NCBI RefSeq assembly: GCF_009208775.1
Contig: NZ_WFLM01000004.1
Location: forward strand, 124,001 to 188,000
Direction of reading: 5' to 3'
Origin: Silvanigrella paludirubra
GTDB taxonomy: Bacteria > Bdellovibrionota_B > Oligoflexia > Silvanigrellales > Silvanigrellaceae
DNA: 64,000 nucleotides
The notes beneath the pieces are model-generated. The model was not told where the DNA came from and made no database searches. It saw only the letters and a program-made list of their open reading frames with translations. Positions 1-7,092 of the stretch are shown here, in pieces. Position 1 is the stretch's first letter. Each line of letters opens with the position of its first letter. Both the position numbers and the translations under genes were made by a program.

Positions 1-1125
1 AAAGGCGTCGATCAAATTCCAAATGAAAAAGCTGGATATTTATTTCTTGCTCTTATAAGACCAAGTGAATATATTAATTCTATTCAATACGAAAATGATG
101 CTTTTGATATAGAATCAAATTCTTTTGATCCTGGGGCAGCAAGCGCTGTTTTACAAAAAAAAGGTACTGTTATTCCTGCTCAACAAATACAAGAAGGTTA
201 TAATTATATTGTTCCTTTTTCTAATGTACACAACTTAATAAAAAGTTCTCCAATAGATAATTTAATAGTTTATAGTATTCTTAAAGACAAAATATTATTA
301 AATAAACTTAGTAAAGATCAAATTGAAAAAACTTTTATATCTTCTGCTTTTTCAGAATCACCTTTTGATGAAAGAGTAGATTATTCTGTTATTATGCTAA
401 AAACTGAAAATGAAAAATTACCAACTGAAATACCTCTAGCTAAAGTATTGCATAAAAGAAATTTATTTGAAACCCTTAAAAATTTATTAATTGCTGAATC
501 AAATAAAAGAAATTTAAATTTATTAAATTCAATTAATATTAAAAAAATATTGGATGAAAATCTATTTGATAATTTATCATCTAAAGAAATACAAGAAATA
601 TTTGATATTTCATTTGGACTAAATTCAAACTATCAATTATCTAGTCACAATTTAGTAAGAAATATTCATGAAGAACAAAAAATAGATAAAGAAACAGCAT
701 TTAAAATATACATAATACATCATGCAAAACTTAGGGATGAACAGATTAAAGCTGCATTTATAAAATCGGCTCAGGTTACAAGAAGTAAAAAATTATTTTT
801 TCCTGAATTTTGTAGAGAGATAATAATAAAATCTGAAAATTTAATGATTAAAAACCTTTCAATTATTCAACAAGCTTTAGTTCAGTCCAGTCAAATCAAT
901 TCAAATGGATTTCTTGCAGACAAAAATTTATTAAATGATCTTATTTTTATAGCAAATAAATATAATCTTTCTTTTAATTATCAGACAATTGAAAATATAT
1001 ATATAAATATCACAAAAAAAATAAGTCTAAATCGCGCAGAACTTTTGACTACATCTCAAAATATATTCTTACTCCTTAGTAGGTTGGACTCTCAAAGAAG
1101 CAATCATTTAGAGGTATATTTTTAA
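1..1125 (+). CDS. Unknown protein, 5' end outside window
   Basis: The reading frame is open from the first base to the TAA at 1123-1125, so the 374 visible codons are the C-terminal part of a larger protein; the first in-frame ATG (394) is internal. The sequence is rich in Asn, Lys, Ile and Leu, has no membrane segment, and its second half reads as a run of short amphipathic helices. I recognise no catalytic motif. The next gene is convergent, 31 bp away, so this gene ends its transcription unit. Family unknown. The call that it is coding rests on the long open frame and normal residue use. Confidence 0.7.
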   Translation, partial: KGVDQIPNEKAGYLFLALIRPSEYINSIQYENDAFDIESNSFDPGAASAVLQKKGTVIPAQQIQEGYNYIVPFSNVHNLIKSSPIDNLIVYSILKDKILLNKLSKDQIEKTFISSAFSESPFDERVDYSVIMLKTENEKLPTEIPLAKVLHKRNLFETLKNLLIAESNKRNLNLLNSINIKKILDENLFDNLSSKEIQEIFDISFGLNSNYQLSSHNLVRNIHEEQKIDKETAFKIYIIHHAKLRDEQIKAAFIKSAQVTRSKKLFFPEFCREIIIKSENLMIKNLSIIQQALVQSSQINSNGFLADKNLLNDLIFIANKYNLSFNYQTIENIYINITKKISLNRAELLTTSQNIFLLLSRLDSQRSNHLEVYF

Positions 1126-1156
1126 AAATATATTTTTTTATGAATAATTATTAATC

Positions 1157-1908
1157 TTAAAACTCTTCAATGTAATGGTAGAATTGTCTATATACTCTAT
1201 CATTGCCAAATTCATCTTTCTCGAAATTTACAAAACCTATATTATAAAATTTGTAATCCATTCCATTAATTCTGTAATTTAGGAGTAAAGGTTTTCCAGT
1301 TGTAATTTCATATTGATAAACGGAATCATGCGGTGCTTTATTATAAAGAAAATCAATTTGTGTTGTATTATCTGTTTTAATTTGAGTAACCATACCACTA
1401 TTAAAATATTTTGAATACTTTAGATACTTACTACTTTCAAAATAAAAAGTAGGTTTATTCTTTACTATATTAATTCCATATTCTTTCTCTGATGTGGCAA
1501 TACCTTGTATTTCTTGCGCTGCATTTAAAAGAAGAAACTCATAGTTGTCTTGTTTATTTAATGAACTTTTCACGTTTACTTGAAGATAATGGTATTTAGC
1601 TTGTCTGCATTTATTTAAGTGTTCATTAGCAAATTTTATTATCCCTTTTTTTGGATCTGGTGAGCGAGTCATATAAAATAATTTATAATTTATGAATTCA
1701 TTGCGGTTTATTGGATATATTTTATCTTGTATTTCATATGATAGAGAGTCGCTTGAATAAGAAGCAATAACTTTAAATTCAAATCCAGTTTCTTTTTCGA
1801 GACAAATTCAACTTGTTCTAAATAATTAAGTTCTCCTTTCTGTGCATGAGCTTGTAATGATAAAAATGTAAAATAAATACCAAAAGTTAAATAATTATAT
1901 TTATACAT
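1157..1908 (-). pseudogene. Secreted protein split by one frameshift
   Basis: A signal peptide (start 1908, cleavage near AHA-QKGE) runs about 39 codons in one frame. At the A-rich stretch near 1790-1800 the frame must shift by one base. The shifted frame then reads ETGFEFKVIASYSSDS, passes through the apparent internal ATG at 1672 without a stop, and ends at 1157. So the two apparent ORFs (1708-1908 and 1157-1672) are one gene of about 250 codons. The product would be a periplasmic or secreted protein of unknown family. The break is in an A homopolymer, so a sequencing error is as likely as real inactivation. Confidence 0.7.
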
Positions 1909-2301
1909 AATTTGATTCCCTTTAATTATATTTTTAATAAATAATTATAAATTCAAAACATCTTAATTAACATAAAACACTTTTATATAATACGTAAATA
2001 TTTCAATAAAGCAAATATCTATTTTAGTTATATTAAATAGATATTTTATTGATTTTTATAATTAATTTAAATGCAAAGTATTTTAAGAAATCAAAGATTC
2101 AATTTTGCTTTCGTGCCATCCTAGTAAGTCCATTTTACAAATAAAATGGATAGTAGTAAGTTTTAATTGAAATTGATTTTTGATTTAGATAATTTCAAGG
2201 CAAGAAATTTTTTAGATTTAGTTATCAAAGATTCTGATAAATCGGAAGTTCCTTTAGGCAATTAAAAGTATTCAAATTATTATTGAGGTTAAAATATAGG
2301 A
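1909..2301. other. Intergenic region between divergent secreted-protein genes
   Basis: AT-rich stretch of 393 bp holding the promoters of the divergent genes at 1908 (minus) and 2302 (plus). It contains a perfect 9-bp inverted repeat (2129-2137 with 2142-2150, TCCATTTTA, 4-nt loop). A short open stretch from 2173 to about 2265 reads LIFDLDNFKARNF and may be a gene remnant, but it has no ribosome binding site. No other feature seen. Confidence 0.4.
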
Positions 2302-2733
2302 ATGTTTAAAAAATTAATTTATATCTTTTTAAGCGGATTTATTATTAACAGTACTTATGGAGCTACCACATATGTTTTTTGTGCCAATCGAAATAAGCAG
2401 TGGCGTTGGTTAAATAGTGATTCTGAATATGTATCTGTAAGTGGTGAGTGGAAAATTATGGCCTTAAAAGGTTTTGTATATCAATACTTTGAATTAGATA
2501 ATGTTGCTTCAGCCGAAATATTACAGGAAAAATGTAAAGATCGATTTGGAGATTCTTATATTTATGCTCAACCAGCAAATAGTTTTGCAGATCAATGGTA
2601 TGTTTTTGGTGTAAAGGGAGGTATTTTATATTCTGGATTTTTTAAATATTGTTTGAATCATTATTCCTGCTATTTTCGTGAAAATAGATCAAATTTGATA
2701 TTGGACTCTTATAATTTTGGCAAGTTGAATTAG
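2302..2733 (+). CDS. Small secreted Trp-rich protein (WRW family)
   Basis: 143 aa with a Sec signal peptide (h-region IYIFLSGFIINSTYG, cleavage before ATTYV). The mature part has an early Cys, the motif NKQWRWL, then VSGEWK, a YF pair, a second Cys, a D.YI.A segment and DQWYVF. The same order of motifs appears in the secreted protein at 31727-32137 (IWRWAK, VTGYWK, YFF, CG, DYIQAAD, NWYRFA), so the two are distant paralogues. The C-terminus adds further cysteines. Function unknown; the spaced Trp/Tyr residues and likely disulfide suggest a small extracellular beta-rich domain. Confidence 0.7.
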   Translation: MFKKLIYIFLSGFIINSTYGATTYVFCANRNKQWRWLNSDSEYVSVSGEWKIMALKGFVYQYFELDNVASAEILQEKCKDRFGDSYIYAQPANSFADQWYVFGVKGGILYSGFFKYCLNHYSCYFRENRSNLILDSYNFGKLN

Positions 2734-2819
2734 AAATCTTTTATTTATTTTAAAAATTTAAATAGATGAGTAAAATATTAGATACTTAATTTATATAAAC
2801 AGAAAGTTTTTTATTCATT

Positions 2820-3488
2820 TTAATTATTTTTAGGGATTGGTTTTTCAAAGTGTTGATAATCCTTTAAAGATACCCAAGAGCCTCCCCACTTCCAGCCCTT
2901 TTTGATAAATGAATTATAAGTAAAATCATTTAATTTTATTATTCCAGGTGAAGTCAAAGTACGATCAGTATATGGTCTTCCATTTTCAGGTAAAACTAAA
3001 TTTCCTTTTATATAGGGATTTATTTTGGGGTTAATGTCTATCGCTCTTCCATAACTATGAACAGAAAAAATACCTGGCTTTCCTGTAACAGAACGGCAAT
3101 TAAAGGCAGAAGTATTGTTTTCTGTCATAGACAAATCATCATCACCTTTAAAATCATCTATTAACTGCATTTTTTCGATTAAGAATTTTTTTTCAAATAG
3201 TTCTTCAAATATGTTAACAACTTCAGTGGCTACATCTTTGTGAACAATTAAATGTCCTGTATGAATATTATTATCAAAACCATAAAAAGATAGGCTTAAA
3301 TATTTTAAATCGTTTAACGGAACAGGACATTCTGGTTTCCAAGTGTATTTTTGCATTATTTTTTGAATATCTTCAGGAATGTCATTAATTTTTGATTCAA
3401 AATTAAGGGTAGGTCGTACTTGTGAATAAGCACTATTGTAAAAATTAGCTAAGAATGAACCAAACAATATAAAATTTAAAAATTTCAC
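2820..3488 (-). CDS. Secreted M15-family peptidoglycan peptidase
   Basis: 222 aa with a signal peptide (NFILFGSFLANFYNSAYS). The catalytic domain has the M15 zinc signature SVHSYGRAIDIN (His and Asp ligands) and a late DYQHFEK His ligand, with a W.WGG element before it. M15 (VanY/CwlK-like) enzymes cut D,D- or L,D-bonds in peptidoglycan stem peptides. It probably acts in the periplasm, or on other bacteria if released. It stands alone between convergent 2302 and divergent 3801. The exact bond cleaved cannot be told from the sequence. Confidence 0.85.
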   Translation of the reverse strand: MKFLNFILFGSFLANFYNSAYSQVRPTLNFESKINDIPEDIQKIMQKYTWKPECPVPLNDLKYLSLSFYGFDNNIHTGHLIVHKDVATEVVNIFEELFEKKFLIEKMQLIDDFKGDDDLSMTENNTSAFNCRSVTGKPGIFSVHSYGRAIDINPKINPYIKGNLVLPENGRPYTDRTLTSPGIIKLNDFTYNSFIKKGWKWGGSWVSLKDYQHFEKPIPKNN

Positions 3489-3800
3489 AGTTTTTATTCC
3501 TTTAATTAGATGTTATAAAAATTAAAATGAATCATTTTTATATGATTTGTCCTATTTTTTCTTTACGCAATAAATCAAAAAGATTCAGCAAAATCTTATT
3601 AGCATTATAATTTGCTTATGAAAAGTATTTTCTAAATGTAAAATTTAATTAAATTATTTATATCTTTTTTCCTCATGTAATTAAATATTTAATTCATTAT
3701 AAATATATTTATTTTATTGATTTAAGAATATTTTTAAGTTATTCTTCCTTTGTTATAAGGATTTTTATTAATAATTATCAATATTAGGAAATATATAAAT
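3489..3800. other. Divergent promoter region, 312 bp
   Basis: Very AT-rich spacer between the minus-strand M15 peptidase and the plus-strand secreted protein at 3801. It must hold both promoters. I see no clear -35/-10 pair, strong hairpin or small ORF in it. Confidence 0.35.
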
Positions 3801-4787
3801 TTGAAAACACAAAATAAAATAAAATTCTTAAAAGCAAAATTATTAAGCGTTGTTACGGTTTTTTCATCACTCACTTTTTATGAGGCAATGGCAGCTCCGC
3901 CAGTTCATTATCTTTATACATCTTCTTCTGATCTTGAAAAATTAAATTCTATACTTAATCGAGAGGATATCGAAGGTGTTCAAATTGTTTATTCGTGGAA
4001 ACAACTTGAAAAATCAAAAGGAGTTTATGATTTCTCGGAAATAGAAAGTGACCTTGCAAAACTTCAAAAAAAGAACAAAAAATTATTTATTCAAATTCAA
4101 GATAGATTTTTTGAACCAAATCAAAAAAATATACCCCTATATTTGCAAGAAGAACCTGAGTATAAAGGTGGTCTTATTGCTCAAACTGATAATCCAGGGG
4201 AAGGGAAAGCGCCTGCTCAGGGATGGGTTGCTATGCAATGGAATGTTTCTTTACAAAAAAGATATCAGAATCTTATACAAGAATTGGCTAAAAAATTTGA
4301 TGGGAGAGTTGCTGGTATAAATCTTCCTGAAACTTCAATTGATATCAATAAGAAAAATGCTGAAAAAAAAGGATTTTCATGTGATAAATATTTTTCTTCT
4401 ACAGTAAATAATATGATTTTTGCAAAAAAAGCTTTCAAAAAATCATTTGTTGTTCAATATATTAACTTTTGGCCATGCGAATGGAACAATGATCATAAAT
4501 ATATGTCGAGATTATTTGCAATTGCTCAAAAAGAAAGAATCGGTCTTGGTGGGCCCGATATTGTTCCTTATAAAAAAGCACAAATGAAAAACTCATATCC
4601 ATTTTTTAATAAATATAAAGGTAAGCTTCCATTAGTCGCTATGGCTGTCCAAGAACCCACTTTGACTTATATAAATCCAAATACGAAAAAGCCATTTGCA
4701 AAAGAAGAGTTTATTAAATTTGCAGAAGAGTATTTGGGAACAAATATAATATTTTGGGCAACAGAAACACCATGGCTTTCAAAATAG
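3801..4787 (+). CDS. Secreted TIM-barrel-like protein, possible glycosidase
   Basis: 328 aa, starting at TTG 3801 (AGGAA about 10 nt upstream; the next Met lies at the signal-peptide cleavage site, so TTG is needed). The signal peptide ends at AMA-APPVHYLY. The mature part begins with GVQIVYSWKQLEKSKGVYDF, a pattern typical of clan-A glycoside hydrolases (GH42/GH35-like 'W..iep..G.ydfs.ld'). It continues with KLFIQIQD and AGINLPE, with acidic residues where barrel strands end. I infer a (beta/alpha)8 fold. Catalytic glutamates cannot be assigned and substrate is unknown. It is the only gene in its short unit. Confidence 0.6.
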   Translation: MKTQNKIKFLKAKLLSVVTVFSSLTFYEAMAAPPVHYLYTSSSDLEKLNSILNREDIEGVQIVYSWKQLEKSKGVYDFSEIESDLAKLQKKNKKLFIQIQDRFFEPNQKNIPLYLQEEPEYKGGLIAQTDNPGEGKAPAQGWVAMQWNVSLQKRYQNLIQELAKKFDGRVAGINLPETSIDINKKNAEKKGFSCDKYFSSTVNNMIFAKKAFKKSFVVQYINFWPCEWNNDHKYMSRLFAIAQKERIGLGGPDIVPYKKAQMKNSYPFFNKYKGKLPLVAMAVQEPTLTYINPNTKKPFAKEEFIKFAEEYLGTNIIFWATETPWLSK

Positions 4788-4879
4788 AGAATAAAAATAT
4801 TTTCTATAGAAACTTTAATTTGCGTCATATAATAAAATTTTGCTAAAAACTATAATCTATTTTTGAAAGATAAATTATT

Positions 4880-5188
4880 ATGATAAAACATTTTGTCCTT
4901 CTAGAAATTGCAGACCATATAAAACCAAACGAAATTGAAAAGATGGTAAATAAACTTATTGAATTAAAAAATACCAGTATTCCAGAAATTAAAAAAATAT
5001 CCTATGGTAAAAGCTGTAGCATAGAAGGACTGGAACGTGGATTTAATTATGCTTTTGTAATGGAATTTGAAAATGTCTCTGAAAGAGATATATATATTAA
5101 TCATGAAGATCATAAAAAAGTATCGGCAGAGTATATCCTACCTATATTAAAAAATGGAATAGAATCGGTTATTGTATTTGATTTTTAA
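4880..5188 (+). CDS. Dabb (stress-responsive A/B barrel) protein
   Basis: 102 aa. MIKHFVLLEIAD at the N-terminus, the middle KISYGKSCSIEGLERGFNYAFVMEF and the later YINHEDHKKVSAEYILP match the Dabb family order (strand, long helix, 'G.n.....r.....a....f', 'Y..h..H'). These small ferredoxin-like barrels dimerise; some are enzymes (olivetolic acid cyclase), most are of unknown role. Cytoplasmic. It sits about 100 bp before the promoter of the natural-product cluster in the same direction and could be a passenger of it, but there is no direct link. Confidence 0.75.
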   Translation: MIKHFVLLEIADHIKPNEIEKMVNKLIELKNTSIPEIKKISYGKSCSIEGLERGFNYAFVMEFENVSERDIYINHEDHKKVSAEYILPILKNGIESVIVFDF

Positions 5189-5289
5189 AGAATTTTTTAT
5201 ACAAAATTAAAAAAATAAGATTAGCAAATGTAGCCCTCCTTCAAAACAAAAATTTTTTTGCAATCCAATTTAAAAATTTAAAAACCAGA

Positions 5290-5318
5290 TTGACAATTAA
5301 AAATAGTAACACTATCGT
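5290..5318 (+). promoter_or_regulatory. Sigma-70-like promoter, copy 1
   Basis: TTGACA at 5290-5295, a 17-bp spacer, then TATCGT at 5313-5318, 38 bp before the GTP cyclohydrolase II start. The same elements with identical spacing recur 940 bp downstream at the second copy, which supports function. Confidence 0.6.
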
Positions 5319-5355
5319 TATGAAATATAAAACATATTAAATAAAATGGAATTTT

Positions 5356-5952
5356 ATGATCAGCATAAGAAACAAGGTATATATTCCTTTAAAAAATTGT
5401 ATTAATTCGATAGAATTTTTAACATTTAACAATTTACCAGATAAAAAAGAGCATATTGCTTTATGCTTTGGTAATTGGAGACAAATTGAAATTCCTTTAG
5501 TTAGAATTCATTCTGAATGTTTAACTGGGGATTTATTTTATTCTTTATTATGCGATTGCGGAGAACAACTTCATGAGAGTATTAATTTACTTGATAAAAA
5601 TGGTGGTATTTTGCTCTACATGCGTCAAGAAGGCAGAGGAATTGGGCTCTATAATAAGTTAGACGCCTATCATTTACAAAAAGAACAAGGATACGATACT
5701 TATAAGGCTAATGCTCATTTAGGTTTCCCTGAAGAAAACAGAAATTTCAAAATCGCTGCAGATATTTTAAAACAAATAAACGTAACAAATATAAAACTAA
5801 TTACAAATAATCCTGAAAAAGTAAAACAATTAAAAGATAATGATATTGAAATTAAAGAAACAATTCAAACCCAAACTTATGTAAATCAACACAATATAAA
5901 ATACTTAACAGCAAAAAAAAATATAACTAAACATCGTTTAAATTTGGATTAA
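5356..5952 (+). CDS. ribA: GTP cyclohydrolase II, copy 1 (ToxB-like)
   Basis: 198 aa, the length of E. coli RibA, with no RibB domain. Zinc ligands Cys55, Cys66 and Cys68 lie in HSECLTGDLFYSLLCDCGEQ; the active-site RQEGRGIGLYNK follows at about 90-101, and LGF..E.R.F and TNNPEK complete the family pattern. GTP cyclohydrolase II opens the imidazole ring of GTP and releases formate and pyrophosphate, giving a diaminopyrimidine. All signature residues are intact, so it should be active. Two adjacent copies, no other riboflavin genes nearby and WD40, FGE-like and methyltransferase genes downstream point to a ToxB-like role in making an azapteridine instead of housekeeping riboflavin synthesis. 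Confidence 0.88.
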   Translation: MISIRNKVYIPLKNCINSIEFLTFNNLPDKKEHIALCFGNWRQIEIPLVRIHSECLTGDLFYSLLCDCGEQLHESINLLDKNGGILLYMRQEGRGIGLYNKLDAYHLQKEQGYDTYKANAHLGFPEENRNFKIAADILKQINVTNIKLITNNPEKVKQLKDNDIEIKETIQTQTYVNQHNIKYLTAKKNITKHRLNLD

Positions 5953-6035
5953 TTGTTTGCAGAATTAAAAAAAATTAATTACTTAATTTTGTAAACCAAA
6001 AACTACATAATTGTAAAATGAGAAAGGAGGAAATC

Positions 6036-6092
6036 ATGAAAAGAGTAAAAAGAAAGAATACTCGTATTTCAGGTAAAGATATACCAGGATAA
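6036..6092 (+). CDS. 18-aa basic peptide, copy 1
   Basis: MKRVKRKNTRISGKDIPG. The ATG at 6036 is preceded by AAAGGAGG (6023-6030), among the best Shine-Dalgarno sequences in the region, 5 nt away. An in-frame ATG at 6018 lies upstream of that site and is unlikely to be used. It lies 83 bp after copy 1 of GTP cyclohydrolase II and 14 bp before a hairpin. A second copy at 6976 keeps the first 14 residues and changes the last four, like the leader/core layout of ribosomal precursor peptides. The N-terminal half is strongly basic. Function unknown; it could be a scaffold or precursor for the cluster product, or a small regulatory peptide. Confidence 0.75.
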   Translation: MKRVKRKNTRISGKDIPG

Positions 6093-6106
6093 ATTTTGGT
6101 ATGATG

Positions 6107-6131
6107 GCTAGTTATTTTAAAAATAGCTAGC
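6107..6131 (+). terminator. Hairpin after peptide 1 (partial terminator or stabiliser)
   Basis: GCTAGTTATTT (6107-6117) pairs with AAATAGCTAGC (6121-6131) around a 3-nt loop, with one G-U pair. Only a weak T stretch follows (TTCATTT), so it may attenuate or protect the peptide mRNA and not fully stop transcription. The equivalent hairpin at 7048 has G-C at the wobble position, so the stem is kept. Confidence 0.55.
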
Positions 6132-6229
6132 TTCATTTAAAAGAGTTAAACAAGCATTTTTTTTTGCAAAAGAACCGTCGAATTCATCTGATATGAGTAG
6201 TCGGTTTTGGATGAATTACTCACACAAGG

Positions 6230-6258
6230 TTGACATTTAAAAATAACCACACTATCGT
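6230..6258 (+). promoter_or_regulatory. Sigma-70-like promoter, copy 2
   Basis: TTGACA at 6230-6235, 17 bp, TATCGT at 6253-6258; same geometry as at 5290-5318. It would drive the second GTP cyclohydrolase II, the second peptide and, by read-through of the 7048 hairpin, the downstream genes. Confidence 0.6.
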
Positions 6259-6295
6259 TATGGAATATAAAACATATTAAATAAAATGGAATTTT

Positions 6296-6892
6296 ATGAT
6301 CAGCATAAGAAAAAAGGTAAATATTCCTTTAAAAAATTGTATTAAATCGATAGAATTTTTAACATTTAACAATTTACCAGATAAAAAAGAGCATATTGCT
6401 TTATGCTTTGGTAATTGGAGACAAATTGAAATTCCTTTGGTTAGAATTCATTCTGAATGCTTAACTGGAGATTTATTTTATTCTTTATTATGCGATTGTG
6501 GAGAACAACTTAATGAGACTATCCATTTACTTGATAAAAATGGTGGTATTTTGCTCTATTTGCGTCAAGAAGGAAGAGGAATTGGGCTCTATAATAAGCT
6601 AGACGCCTATCATTTACAAAAAGAACAAGGGTACGATACCTACAAGGCAAATGCTCATTTAGGTTTCCCTGAAGAAAATAGAGATTTCAAAATCGCTGCA
6701 GATATTTTAAAACAAATAAACGTAAAAAATATAAAACTTATTACTAACAATCCTGAAAAAATAAAACAATTAAAAAACAATGAAATTGAAATTAAAGAAA
6801 CAATTCAAACCCAAACTTATGTAAATCCGCTCAATGTAAAATACTTAACAGCAAAAAAGAATATAACTAAACATCGTTTAAATTTGGATTAA
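6296..6892 (+). CDS. ribA: GTP cyclohydrolase II, copy 2 (ToxB-like)
   Basis: 198 aa, about 92% identical to copy 1. It has the same zinc Cys triad (55, 66, 68), RQEGRGIGLYNK and TNNPEK motifs. Differences are conservative or at the surface (for example HES to NET near 73 and Met to Leu just before RQEGR), so both copies look functional. The two products could form a mixed oligomer, or the duplication may raise dosage along with its paired peptide. It lies 83 bp before the second peptide gene. Confidence 0.88.
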   Translation: MISIRKKVNIPLKNCIKSIEFLTFNNLPDKKEHIALCFGNWRQIEIPLVRIHSECLTGDLFYSLLCDCGEQLNETIHLLDKNGGILLYLRQEGRGIGLYNKLDAYHLQKEQGYDTYKANAHLGFPEENRDFKIAADILKQINVKNIKLITNNPEKIKQLKNNEIEIKETIQTQTYVNPLNVKYLTAKKNITKHRLNLD

Positions 6893-6975
6893 TTGTTTAC
6901 AGAATTAAAAAAAAGTAAGTACTTAATTTTGTGAACCAGAAACTACATAATTGTAACATGAGAAAGGAGGAAATT

Positions 6976-7032
6976 ATGAAAAGAGTAAAAAGAAAGAATA
7001 CTCGTATTTCTGGTAAAAGTGGACCTCAATAA
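6976..7032 (+). CDS. 18-aa basic peptide, copy 2
   Basis: MKRVKRKNTRISGKSGPQ, with the same AAAGGAGG site 5 nt before ATG 6976. Compared with copy 1 the first 42 nt differ at a single synonymous base (Ser12 codon), while all four last codons change the residue or its neighbour set (DIPG to SGPQ, only Pro17 kept). That contrast suggests selection for a constant N-terminal recognition part and a free C-terminal part. It is followed by a perfect 11-bp hairpin and then the beta-propeller gene. Confidence 0.75.
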   Translation: MKRVKRKNTRISGKSGPQ

Positions 7033-7047
7033 CAATACGTTATAATG

Positions 7048-7072
7048 GCTAGCTATTTAAAAAATAGCTAGC
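7048..7072 (+). terminator. Hairpin after peptide 2
   Basis: GCTAGCTATTT (7048-7058) pairs perfectly with AAATAGCTAGC (7062-7072) with an AAA loop, 21 bp before the ATG of the propeller gene. The lack of a T run argues for partial termination, giving more peptide than downstream product, or for protecting the 3' end of a processed peptide mRNA. Confidence 0.55.
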
Positions 7073-7092
7073 TTCATTTAAAAGGGCAAAAC

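Noticed and set aside
4048..4320. 90-codon plus-strand ORF inside the secreted TIM-barrel-like gene
   Set aside because: It lies wholly within the 3801-4787 gene in another frame, has no ribosome site and odd residue use; it is a shadow.
5189..5355. FMN riboswitch before the GTP cyclohydrolase II genes
   Set aside because: The leader after the promoter is only about 30 nt and lacks the conserved FMN-box pieces.
6150..6225. Inverted repeat AATTCATC/GATGAATT between the two units
   Set aside because: Only 8 bp with a long loop and not found in the second unit; likely chance in AT-rich DNA.
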